From the NCBI GenBank assembly GCA_017481575.1, contig JAFUPA010000054.1:1-64000 (forward strand): a stretch of 64,000 bases of DNA, in the 5' to 3' direction. Shown here one piece after another: positions 8,150-17,103 of this stretch. Position numbers and translations under genes: made by a program. Source of the DNA: Clostridia bacterium (lineage in GTDB: Bacteria; Bacillota; Clostridia; Oscillospirales; Acutalibacteraceae). How positions within the stretch are numbered: the first letter of the stretch is position 1; each line of letters begins with the position of its first letter. The notes beneath the pieces are model-generated. The model was given only the letters and a program-made list of their open reading frames with translations. It was not told the origin of the DNA and did not search any database.

Positions 8150-9703
8150 ATGAAACGAATTTTATCAGTTGTTCTGGCAGTTGTAATGGCATTTGCTGTT
8201 ATGGTGCCCGGTTTTGCGGCGGCAGGCAATTGTACCTGCGGCGAAACACCGACGGTTTATGTAGCGGCTCTCGGCAGTGGCTCCGTCATTCTCGACGAGG
8301 GCACGGAGAACGAGCGTGTGCTCTTCCGTCCCGAAACAGAAGATATCCTCAAAATCTTACTTCCCGTTGTTCCTGCGGCTGTTCAGCTTGTTGCAACAAA
8401 GGATTACGACAAGTTCGGCGATGTTCTCATTGACTGTGTTAACGAGGCTTTCGGTATGCTTGCACTTGACGGTGACGGCAACTCTGACCCGAGAGTAACT
8501 TCCGAGCAGTTCCACCCCGACACAGCAGAGCACGGTGGCGACCGTTCGTACTATTTCGGCTACGACTTCCGTATGGATCCCGTTGAAACTGCAAGAAAGC
8601 TTCATGCATACCTTGACGAGGTTGCAGAGCTTACGGGACATGACGATGTCAAAATCCGTGCATCGAGCATGGGCGGCGTTGTTATGATGTCCTACATCCG
8701 TCTTTACGGTACAAAAAATATTGAAACAATCATCTTCCAGAACTGTCCGCTTCTCGGCACAGCGGTTGCAGGCGAGCTTTTCAACGGCTTGTTTGAGATT
8801 AACAAGGATGCACTTGTAAGATATGCCGAGTGCGCACTTCCTGCACTTGAAATGGATTTCCTGAGCGCTGTTCTCTACGCTCTTGTTGAAGCGCTCGATG
8901 CCGCAGGTGTATTTGATGCACTTCTCGGTATGGTTGACGGACTTATCGTGAACCTTAAGGACAGAGTTTTTGACGAGTGTCTTATTCCGATTTTCGGAAC
9001 ACTTCCGGGCATCTGGAGCTTTGTACCCGACGAATATTACGAAAGCGGCAAGGAGTTTATGAAGCTTGACCCGACAACTCAGGCAGGTCTTATCGCAAAG
9101 CTTGACTTCTACCACTACGAGGTTCAGGGCAAGGCTGAACAGCTTCTTCGTGGCGCACAGGCAGACGGAACAAATATCTACATTGTAGCAGGCTACAATA
9201 TGCAGAGAACTCCGCTTGTTTCAGCATATATGGAAACATCTGACGGAACAGTTGACACAAAGTACGCTTCCTGCGGTGCAACCTGTGATCCTATCGGCTC
9301 ACAGCTCCCCGAGGATTATACACAGGCACGCTTTAACGATATCGACTATATCTCACCCGACAGAATGATTGACGCATCAACCTGTATGCTTCCCGAGTGC
9401 ACTTGGTTTGTAAAGGATATGCTTCACTCAACCACTCATGACGGTCACGGTGTGTTCTATGATACACTCTTCGCAAGCGAGGAACAGCTTACTGTGTTTG
9501 ATATGGAAGAGTATCCGCAGTTTATGCAGAACGATACAATCAACCAGACCTTCTATCCCGTAGCAGAGCTTTCAAACCCGATTGAGGACAGCTTCAATAT
9601 GTTGGAGACAATCCCTAGCTTCCTCAACTTTGCAAAGCTTGTAACAGTCGTGCTTGAAACAATAGTTGATTTTGTTTTCAAAAATCTTGTTACAGCATTA
9701 TAA
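8150..9703 (+). CDS. Exported alpha/beta hydrolase (lipase/esterase-like)
   Basis: A 517-residue secreted protein. A Sec signal peptide spans residues 1-25 (hydrophobic core, AAA before the mature NCTCG). The nucleophile elbow is ASSMGG at 171-176, with Ser173 in the position of a lipase serine, preceded by a HDDVKI strand. This layout resembles PGAP1/palmitoyl-thioesterase-like or lipase folds. The acid and histidine of the triad cannot be assigned with certainty. A divergent paralogue lies at 20031-21854. It is followed 26 bases later by a sulfatase gene, so it may remove acyl groups from glycans or lipids, but the substrate is unknown. Confidence 0.7.
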   Translation: MKRILSVVLAVVMAFAVMVPGFAAAGNCTCGETPTVYVAALGSGSVILDEGTENERVLFRPETEDILKILLPVVPAAVQLVATKDYDKFGDVLIDCVNEAFGMLALDGDGNSDPRVTSEQFHPDTAEHGGDRSYYFGYDFRMDPVETARKLHAYLDEVAELTGHDDVKIRASSMGGVVMMSYIRLYGTKNIETIIFQNCPLLGTAVAGELFNGLFEINKDALVRYAECALPALEMDFLSAVLYALVEALDAAGVFDALLGMVDGLIVNLKDRVFDECLIPIFGTLPGIWSFVPDEYYESGKEFMKLDPTTQAGLIAKLDFYHYEVQGKAEQLLRGAQADGTNIYIVAGYNMQRTPLVSAYMETSDGTVDTKYASCGATCDPIGSQLPEDYTQARFNDIDYISPDRMIDASTCMLPECTWFVKDMLHSTTHDGHGVFYDTLFASEEQLTVFDMEEYPQFMQNDTINQTFYPVAELSNPIEDSFNMLETIPSFLNFAKLVTVVLETIVDFVFKNLVTAL

Positions 9704-9729
9704 GATTTTTGAAACAGTGAGGTTTTAAA

Positions 9730-11736
9730 ATGAAAGACAAAAAACAGGTATTCAGCTTTCTTCCGAATATCATTTCAATGGTTCTAATAATTCTTTTGTT
9801 TATGAAAAGAACCAATATGTTTGCAGTTGTAAATGTCGGCTTTATGTGCATTTGCACCGTGCTTCTCATTCTCGGTCTGGTAATCGGCAAAAAGCTTTCA
9901 GAAAAAGTTCTTGCGGCTTATGCTTCTTCGGCATTGGCAGTAACACTTTATTACATCCGATACGGCGCAGACGCAGGCTTCGGCGCATTTTCGAACTGCC
10001 TTGCAGGCTGGAAATCTGCCGAAAACGCACTCTTTGCAGGTGCCGGCAATATGGGCTTGAGATTGTTTGGTAATCTCTTGCTTATTGCACCGAGCGCAAT
10101 TATCTGTGCGTTGCTGTTCGTCCTTGCAAAAAAGAAGCCTAAAAATGTCAAATTGCAGAAAGCTCTTTCAGGCGCTTTGAGCGTTGTTTTCGTGCTTACA
10201 ACCGTGCTTTATCTGCTCACAATGAACCTTCGCTCACAGCCGAATGTGGAAAGACTGTGGGAGGGTCACGACGACTATCTCGGCAAGGTTGACAAGGCAA
10301 CGACCGACAATCCGAATGTCCTCTTTATCCTTATGGACGACCTCGGCTACGGCGACGTTTCACTCAATGGTGCAATTTATGACACGCCCAACATCGACAG
10401 AATCGGTGAAGAGGGTGTAAATCTTGAAAATTTCTATTCGTGCTACTCGGTTTGTTCTCCTGCACGTTTCGGACTTCTTACGGGACGCTATCCGTTCAGA
10501 GGTCACGCAGATAATGTTATCTACCCGACAATCAGCTCAACCACCGAGTTTGCAACAACCCGACTTTTCAACTCCTTTGAAATGGGTGCAAACTGCGACG
10601 GTATGCTTGGTGACGAAATCACGATTGCCGAGGTCTTCCAGAATGCAGGCTACAACACGGGCGCATTCGGCAAGTGGCACCTTGGCGATTACGGCGAGTA
10701 TCTGCCCACAAACCAGGGCTTTGACTACTTCTACGGCAGTCACCACGTTAACGATATGACACCGTTCTACCACGTGGTTGAAGAAAACGGCGAGTACGAA
10801 ATCGTCCACGGTTATGACGAGCTTGAAGACCAGAGTATGGCTACAAAATGGATTCACGACGAAATCACCGAGTGGATAACAGATACCGTTACAAATTCCG
10901 ACGAGCCGTTCTTTGCTTACTACGCTTCACCGTGGCCGCACGGTCCTGTTTATGCAGGTGACGATTTTGACGGCACAACGGGTATGGGTACTTATGTTGA
11001 CTGTGTAACGGAATTTGACTACTACCTCGGCGAGCTTTTCGCAACGCTTGAAGAGCTTGGCGTTATGGACGATACAATCATTGTGTTCACCTCGGACAAC
11101 GGCCCTGCACTTGAAGGCTCTGTTAACGAGCTTCGTGGCGGCAAGTATCTTGCTTACGAGGGCGGACAGAAGGTACCGTTTATGGTGCGCTGGGGCAATG
11201 GCGGACTGTGGGATGTGGGTACAACACTTGAACAGAGTGCTGTTATGGTTGACCTTTTCCCGACACTTATCGACCTTTGCGGTGTCAGCGTGAACGGCGA
11301 GAAAAACGTCCTTCCCGAGGACAGAACAATCGACGGTGTTTCAATGCTTCCGCTTCTTACGGGTGACGAGGTAATTCATACCGAAGAATACCCGATTCTT
11401 CATATGAAGCGTGAAAATCTTAAGGCTATTCAGTACACAGTGCCGACAGAAACCGTAAAAACAAACGAAAACTATAATAAATATGATTATGCCGTTCTTA
11501 ATGAAAACGAGAATGTCACATTCAAGTATTTCAAAAATATTCAGAACGACAACTCTGCGTTCTTTGATAAATACCGCAAAAATTGGCTTCATATCCTCAC
11601 CGACGACGTGGGCGAGAATTACAACCGTGCAACGGTTTACCCCGAGGTTGCCGAGGAAATGAACGCTAAAATGGACGAGGTTGTAAAATCATTTAACGAA
11701 AACCGCAGAGGAATAAATTATAACTACTACAATTAA
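9730..11736 (+). CDS. Membrane-anchored arylsulfatase-type sulfatase
   Basis: A 668-residue protein. Four hydrophobic segments in residues 8-165 anchor it. From residue 195 an extracytoplasmic sulfatase domain follows, beginning NVLFILMDDLGYGDV with the metal-binding Asp pair. The signature CSPARFGLLTG (Cys242) is the Cys-type formylglycine site, and GKWHLG and TSDNGP are further sulfatase motifs. Cys242 must be oxidised to formylglycine; the gene directly downstream, 10 bases away, encodes the matching anaerobic maturase. The likely substrates are sulfated host or plant glycans, which is inferred from neighbouring glycan genes. Confidence 0.93.
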   Translation: MKDKKQVFSFLPNIISMVLIILLFMKRTNMFAVVNVGFMCICTVLLILGLVIGKKLSEKVLAAYASSALAVTLYYIRYGADAGFGAFSNCLAGWKSAENALFAGAGNMGLRLFGNLLLIAPSAIICALLFVLAKKKPKNVKLQKALSGALSVVFVLTTVLYLLTMNLRSQPNVERLWEGHDDYLGKVDKATTDNPNVLFILMDDLGYGDVSLNGAIYDTPNIDRIGEEGVNLENFYSCYSVCSPARFGLLTGRYPFRGHADNVIYPTISSTTEFATTRLFNSFEMGANCDGMLGDEITIAEVFQNAGYNTGAFGKWHLGDYGEYLPTNQGFDYFYGSHHVNDMTPFYHVVEENGEYEIVHGYDELEDQSMATKWIHDEITEWITDTVTNSDEPFFAYYASPWPHGPVYAGDDFDGTTGMGTYVDCVTEFDYYLGELFATLEELGVMDDTIIVFTSDNGPALEGSVNELRGGKYLAYEGGQKVPFMVRWGNGGLWDVGTTLEQSAVMVDLFPTLIDLCGVSVNGEKNVLPEDRTIDGVSMLPLLTGDEVIHTEEYPILHMKRENLKAIQYTVPTETVKTNENYNKYDYAVLNENENVTFKYFKNIQNDNSAFFDKYRKNWLHILTDDVGENYNRATVYPEVAEEMNAKMDEVVKSFNENRRGINYNYYN

Positions 11737-11746
11737 GAGGTCAAAA

Positions 11747-12844
11747 ATGCCACCACTTTCAATAATGATTAAGCCTGCATCAAGCCTTTGCAATATGCGG
11801 TGCAGATACTGCTTTTATCACGATGTTGCCGAGCACAGAGATGTTCCGAGCTTCGGTGTAATGAGTGAAGAAACAGCCGAAAATTTAATCAGAAAAGCCT
11901 TGCGGTTTGCAAACGGCGAAAGTGTGGCTTTTGCCTTTCAGGGCGGTGAGCCGCTTATTGCGGGGCTTGACTTCTTCAAATCCTTTGTCAAAAAGGTCAG
12001 GGAATACAATATCCTTTCAAGCCCGATTTATTTCTCTCTCCAGACCAACGGAACACTTGTTACGGACGAGTGGGCAGAGTTCTTTAAGGAGAACGGATTT
12101 TTAATCGGCTTGAGCCTTGACGGTGATTTTCAGAACAACCGCTTCAGGGTAGACAGCAAAGGAAACAACACTTTTTATAAGATATTACAAACGGCACAGC
12201 TTTTCCAAAAGACGGGTGTTGAATTCAATATCTTAACCGTGCTTACGGGTAACTGTGCCGAAAATATCGACGATATTTACAGGTTTTTCAGGTCAAAGGG
12301 CTTTAAATATCTGCAGTTCATTCCGTGCTTGCGACCGTTCGGTGACGAGAGCGAAAGTGAATTGTATATGACAAACAAGCAGTATGCGGATTTTCTTATA
12401 AAGTGCTTTAATTACTTTGTAAAGGACTATGTAAGAGGGGAGTACACAAGCATAAGATATTTTGATAATCTTGTGCACCTCTTTGTCGGTAACCGACCCG
12501 AGCAATGCGGTGTCTGCGGACATTGCACACATCAGTTTGTGGTCGAGGGCAACGGCTACGTTTATCCCTGCGACTTCTACTGCACGGACGAGTGGTTGCT
12601 TGGCAATGTGAATGTTGTCAGCTTCGAGAGCCTTGCAAACTGCGAAAAAGCGAAGCGTTTTATAATGGAAAGTCTTACGGTAGACGAGAAATGCAAAGCG
12701 TGCAAATACTACCCGATTTGCCGTGGCGGAGGCTGTAAGCGAAGCCGAGCAGATCGTGATTACTGCGAAGCGTACAAGACATTCTTTTCGTCTTGCCTGC
12801 CGCTTTTCAGAGTGTTTATAAACGAAAGGAAAGGGAACAAATGA
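11747..12844 (+). CDS. Anaerobic sulfatase-maturating enzyme (radical SAM/SPASM)
   Basis: A 365-residue anSME. The N-terminal CNMRCRYC (Cys15, Cys19, Cys22) holds the SAM-binding cluster, and QGGEPL follows near residue 65. A C-terminal SPASM domain with many cysteines (CGVCGHC, CDFYC, CKACKYYPIC) binds two auxiliary clusters. It converts the active-site cysteine of sulfatases to formylglycine without oxygen, before export. Its client is almost surely the sulfatase encoded just upstream. The ribosome binding site AAGAGGT overlaps the sulfatase stop region, so translation is probably coupled. Confidence 0.94.
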   Translation: MPPLSIMIKPASSLCNMRCRYCFYHDVAEHRDVPSFGVMSEETAENLIRKALRFANGESVAFAFQGGEPLIAGLDFFKSFVKKVREYNILSSPIYFSLQTNGTLVTDEWAEFFKENGFLIGLSLDGDFQNNRFRVDSKGNNTFYKILQTAQLFQKTGVEFNILTVLTGNCAENIDDIYRFFRSKGFKYLQFIPCLRPFGDESESELYMTNKQYADFLIKCFNYFVKDYVRGEYTSIRYFDNLVHLFVGNRPEQCGVCGHCTHQFVVEGNGYVYPCDFYCTDEWLLGNVNVVSFESLANCEKAKRFIMESLTVDEKCKACKYYPICRGGGCKRSRADRDYCEAYKTFFSSCLPLFRVFINERKGNK

Positions 12845-13128
12845 AAGGGTTAGGCATTTTAGCTATCGGGATTGCAGATGTGCTACTTTGGGTTCCGTTT
12901 GTTTTTCCGTGGCTTGAATTGTTTAAAGGTAAAGCAAATTTCAAAAAGATATTAAAGCTGTCGCTGATTGCATTGGCAATATATTCCTTGGCATTATTGT
13001 TATTTCATTTTTTAGGAGTGCCCGGCCTGAAAGAAGCTTCTCTCGAGAGAATGGTATTGACAGCGTTGATGCCCGTTGCAACAGTAATATTAAAAGCGAT
13101 ATTAAAAGCAATAAAATCGAAAGGTTGA
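12841..13128 (+). CDS. Small membrane protein, unknown function
   Basis: A 95-residue hydrophobic protein with about three membrane segments (residues 4-24, 36-56, 67-88) and a Lys-rich C-terminus. Its ATG overlaps the anSME stop codon (ATGA), and GAAAGG stands upstream, so it is the last gene of the hydrolase-sulfatase-maturase operon. No family is recognised. Confidence 0.65.
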   Translation: MKGLGILAIGIADVLLWVPFVFPWLELFKGKANFKKILKLSLIALAIYSLALLLFHFLGVPGLKEASLERMVLTALMPVATVILKAILKAIKSKG

Positions 13129-13168
13129 GTTGATAAGCTCAACTTTTCCGAGTGTTTATTAACGAAAA

Positions 13169-13202
13169 AAGAACCTGACAGCAGTCGGGTTCTTAATTTT
13201 TT
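13169..13202 (+). terminator. Intrinsic terminator of the sulfatase operon
   Basis: An 11-bp stem (13169-13179 with 13184-13194, one G-U pair), a 4-base loop and a following T-run. A smaller hairpin, GTTGAG/CTCAAC at 13124-13143, precedes it. Confidence 0.85.
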
Positions 13203-13298
13203 GCGGAATTTTCATTATTATATTTATTTTTAAAAATATTTATGTTACTATATAATCTCAAAATACTTTATAAAACCAACATTCAGGGAGGTTTTAAT

Positions 13299-14135
13299 AT
13301 GAATTTCAAAAAAAGTAACGCAACAATCTGCTTCCCCGGAAAGGAAAGCCTTGACGGTGTAACGGATATGTGTATTGCCGCACATCAGGACGACATCGAG
13401 ATTATGGCTTATGCTCCGATTTCCGACTGCTATGAAAGTGAAACATGCAATTTCTGCGGTGTTGTTATGACGGACGGTGCAGGCAGTCCCCGTGCCGGTG
13501 AGTACAGCGACTACACAAACGAGCAGATGAAAGAAGTCCGTATCGAAGAGCAGAACGATGCCGCAAGACTCGGCAAGTACACTGCAATTATCCAGCTCGG
13601 ATATGCCTCTTCCGAGATTAAAGACGGCTCTAACAAGGATACCGTTGACGAGCTTTATGACCTTCTGTGTAAAATTCAGCCCAAGCGTCTTTACACTCAC
13701 AACCTTGCAGATAAGCATGAAACTCACGTTGCTGTTGCGCTTCGTGTAATTGAGGCTGTCCGCCGTATGCCCGAGGAAATCCGCCCCGAAGAGGTTATTT
13801 CTCTCGAGGTATGGCGCAACCTTGACTGGCTTCCCGACAGTCAGAAGGTTTGCCTTGATACATCAAAATATCCTCAGCTTGCAGAGGATCTTATCACTGT
13901 TTACCGTTCACAGGTTGTCGGCGGTAAGAGCTACGACAAGGCCGCAATCGGCAGACGTTGTGCAAATGCAACCTTCTTTGAGTCGCACAACACAGACGAG
14001 GCTGTGAGCCAGAGCTTCGGTCTTGATCTTATGCCGCTTATAAAGGGCGCTGCAACTCCTGCGGAGTATATCGTCAGCTACATTGAACAGTTTAAATCAG
14101 AGGTTGAAAACACAATAGCGAGGCTTACAAAATGA
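13299..14135 (+). CDS. PIG-L/LmbE-family deacetylase
   Basis: A 278-residue zinc-dependent de-N-acetylase. The metal motif AHQDDIEI (about residues 24-31) is a variant of the family AHPDDE; a second His is in YTHNLADKHETH (about 131-142). Members remove acetyl from GlcNAc conjugates. The start at 13299 is backed by AGGGAGG nine bases upstream. It overlaps the next gene, a phosphohexomutase, by ATGA and heads a cluster of sialic-acid and amino-sugar genes. The PDD-to-QDD change is found in several family branches and does not by itself argue for inactivity. Confidence 0.88.
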   Translation: MNFKKSNATICFPGKESLDGVTDMCIAAHQDDIEIMAYAPISDCYESETCNFCGVVMTDGAGSPRAGEYSDYTNEQMKEVRIEEQNDAARLGKYTAIIQLGYASSEIKDGSNKDTVDELYDLLCKIQPKRLYTHNLADKHETHVAVALRVIEAVRRMPEEIRPEEVISLEVWRNLDWLPDSQKVCLDTSKYPQLAEDLITVYRSQVVGGKSYDKAAIGRRCANATFFESHNTDEAVSQSFGLDLMPLIKGAATPAEYIVSYIEQFKSEVENTIARLTK

Positions 14136-15541
14136 TTAAATTCGGTACAGGCGGCTGGAGAGCCGTAATAGGTGAAGATTTTATTTACGAAAACATTGCC
14201 CGTGTTGCAATGGGAATTGTCGCACTTGCAAAAGAGCAGGGGAAAACTGAAAAGCCCATAATAGTCGGCTACGACCGCCGTTTCCTTTCCGAAAGTGCCG
14301 CCAAATGGGTGGCAGAGGTCTTGGCGGCAGGCGGAATTGACGTCTGGTGTCTGCCTCGTTCTGTCCCGACACCGCTTGTTATGCACACGGTCAAGGACAG
14401 CGAACTGCATTTTGGAATTGAAATAACGGCAAGCCATAACCCCGCAAGCTATAACGGAATAAAGCTCATTGTTGACGAGGGTCGTGATGCTCCGCTTGAA
14501 ACAACAGGCAGGCTTGAAGAACTCATTGCCGAGGTCGGTGAAATTGAAAAAATCGACTTTGACGAGGCAGTTGACAGCGGCAGAATTGTCTATCTGCGCA
14601 ACCCGTTCAACAAATTCCTTGACGATATCATCGGGCTTCTTGATGTGTCGGCACTACGTGAGCGTGGCTTGCGAGTTCTTTTTGACTCAATGCACGGCTC
14701 GGGCGCTTATCCCTTGCAGGTTATTTTCCATACGGCACGTTGCACAATCGACACAATGAACCTTAACAAGGACGCTTGGTTTGGTGGAATGATGCCTGCT
14801 CCGAGCGAAAGCACACTCGGCGTTTTGCGTGACGGCGTTATCAAGGGCGGATATGACCTCGGTATCGCAATGGACGGTGACGGCGACCGCCTTGGTATAA
14901 TTGACCGATGCGGCAGATACATAGATGCAAACGAAATCCTCTGTCTTTTGTATTACTACCTTGTAAAATACAAGGGCTGGACGGGACCTGTTGTACGCAA
15001 TCTTGCAACAACTCATATGCTCGATAAAATTGCCGAATCCTTTGGCGAAAAATGCTATGAAGTGCCTGTAGGCTTTAAATATATCTCTTCAAAAATTGAC
15101 GAGGTCAACGCTGTTCTCGGCGGTGAGTCCTCGGGCGGTCTTACCGTAAGAGGTCACATTCACGGCAAGGACTCTGTTTATGCGGCTTCGCTTATGGCAG
15201 AGATGATAAGCGTGACAGGCAAATCTCCGTCCGACCTTATAGATGAATTGAAAAATGAATTCGGTAAATTTGTTATGGTTGAGGACAATCTGCATTTTGC
15301 ACCCGAATATAAGGAAACAATCAACGATATTATAATGGTTAAGAAACAGCTTCCCGATTTCGGCAAAACAGTAGTCCGTGTGAATTACGAGGACGGCTGT
15401 AAGGTTTACTTTGAGGATGACAGCTTTGTTATCTGCCGTTTCTCGGGAACAGAGCCACTTCTTCGTATCTTTGCCGAAAGCTCGGAAAGGGAAGTTGCAA
15501 GGTCATATATCACAGCGTTCAGAGATTTCCTGAATATATAA
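14132..15541 (+). CDS. Phosphoglucomutase/phosphomannomutase family protein
   Basis: A 469-residue alpha-D-phosphohexomutase. The phosphoserine loop TASHNP lies at about residues 99-104, the Mg-binding MDGDGDRLG near 248-256, the sugar-binding GGESSGG near 331-337, and the phosphate-binding RFSGTEP near 436-442. It interconverts the 1- and 6-phosphates of glucose, mannose or an amino sugar; the exact sugar cannot be told. It is translationally coupled to the deacetylase upstream. The context suggests hexosamine metabolism, which is inferred. Confidence 0.92.
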   Translation: MIKFGTGGWRAVIGEDFIYENIARVAMGIVALAKEQGKTEKPIIVGYDRRFLSESAAKWVAEVLAAGGIDVWCLPRSVPTPLVMHTVKDSELHFGIEITASHNPASYNGIKLIVDEGRDAPLETTGRLEELIAEVGEIEKIDFDEAVDSGRIVYLRNPFNKFLDDIIGLLDVSALRERGLRVLFDSMHGSGAYPLQVIFHTARCTIDTMNLNKDAWFGGMMPAPSESTLGVLRDGVIKGGYDLGIAMDGDGDRLGIIDRCGRYIDANEILCLLYYYLVKYKGWTGPVVRNLATTHMLDKIAESFGEKCYEVPVGFKYISSKIDEVNAVLGGESSGGLTVRGHIHGKDSVYAASLMAEMISVTGKSPSDLIDELKNEFGKFVMVEDNLHFAPEYKETINDIIMVKKQLPDFGKTVVRVNYEDGCKVYFEDDSFVICRFSGTEPLLRIFAESSEREVARSYITAFRDFLNI

Positions 15542-15559
15542 ATTTTTGGAGTGAGAAAA

Positions 15560-16153
15560 TTGAAACTGAAAAACAAAACTGATACGGATTTGCAGGTCTG
15601 TTACGGTGAATAAAAAGTAAAACTTTTTCCAAATGATGAAGCAGAAATCATGTACAATTCAGATATTTCAGAATTTGTTGTTTCAGAATATTATGTAAAG
15701 CCGGATTTAAAGGAAAAGCTGTTTTTGCTTCTTCTGGGTTCTTTGATTGCAGCTCTTGTGGGTGAGGAAATTATCCCGATGAGTGAGTATTTTAAATTTC
15801 CGGTCAGCTTTAAAACTGATGGCAGTAACGTTACGTTGGTAAAATCACATAGGTTATACGAAATATGTGCTTTAAATGTAGCGGAAGCAAAAGAAAACGG
15901 AATGCCGATTATCACAAAAGAAGGAATTGAACAGCAGAAAAAGCGTTATTATTTTGAACTGCTTACACAAATTTTTCTTCCGTTGATTATTCTTTTGGGT
16001 GTTGCGGTGGCTGCACTTATTAAGCAAGACTTTAAGGTTGCATTAGCTTTTGCTATTACTCTGGCTTTGGCTCTTGCGTTTGTGTTTTTATTGCAAAAAG
16101 TCACAAAACAGAACAAGCAAACTCTTGAAAAGTTAAATGAAATGGCTAACTAA
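15560..16153 (+). pseudogene. Membrane protein gene interrupted by an in-frame TAA
   Basis: A good ribosome binding site (GGAGTGAG, 15548-15555) precedes a TTG at 15560 that opens a frame reading LKLKNKTDTDLQVCYGE, then TAA at 15611-15613. The same frame then continues as KVKLFPNDEAEI into an open frame of 167 residues with two membrane segments (about 120-160 of that part). The first ATG of the downstream part, 15650, has no ribosome binding site. One nonsense change therefore best explains the structure, although restart at 15650 could still give a product. The protein family is not recognised. Confidence 0.6.
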
Positions 16154-16177
16154 AAATATAAATTAGGAGTGTTTTAA

Positions 16178-17095
16178 ATGAGAGATTTAACCAAATATCA
16201 GGGTGTCATTCCTGCTTTTTACGCTTGCTATGAGGATAACGGAAATGTAAGTGCAGAACGTACCGCAAACTTTGCAAAGTACCTGCTCGAAAAGGGTGTA
16301 AAGGGGCTTTATGTCTGCGGTTCTTCAGGCGAGTGTATCTACCAGAGCAAGGAAGAAAGAAAACTCACACTTGAAAGTGTTATGCAGGCTGTCGGCGGCA
16401 AAATGACAATTATTGCACATGTTGCTTGCAACAATACAAGAGATTCAATGGAGCTTGCCGCTCATGCCGAAAGTCTCGGTGTTGATGCGATTGCCGCAAT
16501 TCCTCCCATCTATTTCCGTCTTCCGGAGGATTCAATCGCAAAGTATTGGAACGACATTTCCTCAGCAGCTCCCAATACGGATTTTGTAATTTACAACATT
16601 CCTCAACTTGCAGGTGTTGCTCTCACAATGCCTCTTTTCAAAAAGATGCTTGAAAATCCCCGTGTAATCGGTGTCAAAAACTCATCAATGCCTGTTCAGG
16701 ACATTCAGATGTTCAAAATGGAGGGCGGCGACGATTGCATTATCTTCAACGGCCCCGACGAGCAGTTTATCTCGGGCAGAATTATCGGTGCAGGCGGCGG
16801 AATCGGCGGTACTTATGCAGTAATGCCCGAGCTCTTCCTCAAGGCTGACGAGCTTATTAAAGAAGGCAAAATCAGCGAGGCTTGCGAAATTCAGCACACT
16901 ATTGATAAGATTATCTACGCTATGTGCGCTTGTAAGTGCAATATGTATGCCGCCGCAAAGCAGATTCTTAAAGAAAAGGGTGTTGAGTGCGGCTCTGTAC
17001 GTGCTCCTCTTGCAGAGATTACCGAAGAGGGTATCGTTCTTGCACACAATGTAAAGGTTATGATTGACGAAGCAATCGCAAAATTTGTCAGCTGA
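16178..17095 (+). CDS. N-acetylneuraminate lyase / dihydrodipicolinate synthase family aldolase
   Basis: A 305-residue TIM-barrel aldolase. GSSGEC (about 48-53) is the pyruvate-binding loop. The catalytic Tyr is in YNIPQLAG (about 138-145), and the Schiff-base Lys is in GVKNSS (about 166-171). N-acetylneuraminate lyase splits sialic acid into ManNAc and pyruvate. The sialic-acid reading is favoured over lysine biosynthesis because the next gene, eight bases later, is an N-acylglucosamine 2-epimerase that would turn ManNAc into GlcNAc. AGGAG stands upstream of the ATG. A different 2-keto-3-deoxy acid substrate remains possible. Confidence 0.88.
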   Translation: MRDLTKYQGVIPAFYACYEDNGNVSAERTANFAKYLLEKGVKGLYVCGSSGECIYQSKEERKLTLESVMQAVGGKMTIIAHVACNNTRDSMELAAHAESLGVDAIAAIPPIYFRLPEDSIAKYWNDISSAAPNTDFVIYNIPQLAGVALTMPLFKKMLENPRVIGVKNSSMPVQDIQMFKMEGGDDCIIFNGPDEQFISGRIIGAGGGIGGTYAVMPELFLKADELIKEGKISEACEIQHTIDKIIYAMCACKCNMYAAAKQILKEKGVECGSVRAPLAEITEEGIVLAHNVKVMIDEAIAKFVS

Positions 17096-17103
17096 GGTGC
17101 AGT

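Noticed and set aside
8357-9115. A 252-codon open frame on the minus strand inside the exported hydrolase gene
   Set aside because: It is antisense to a convincing gene with signal peptide and lipase elbow, is rich in Cys and has no ribosome binding site.
16178-17095. Dihydrodipicolinate synthase for lysine synthesis
   Set aside because: It is next to an N-acylglucosamine 2-epimerase and far from any lysine genes. The lyase reading fits better, although the sequence alone does not exclude other 2-keto acid aldolases.
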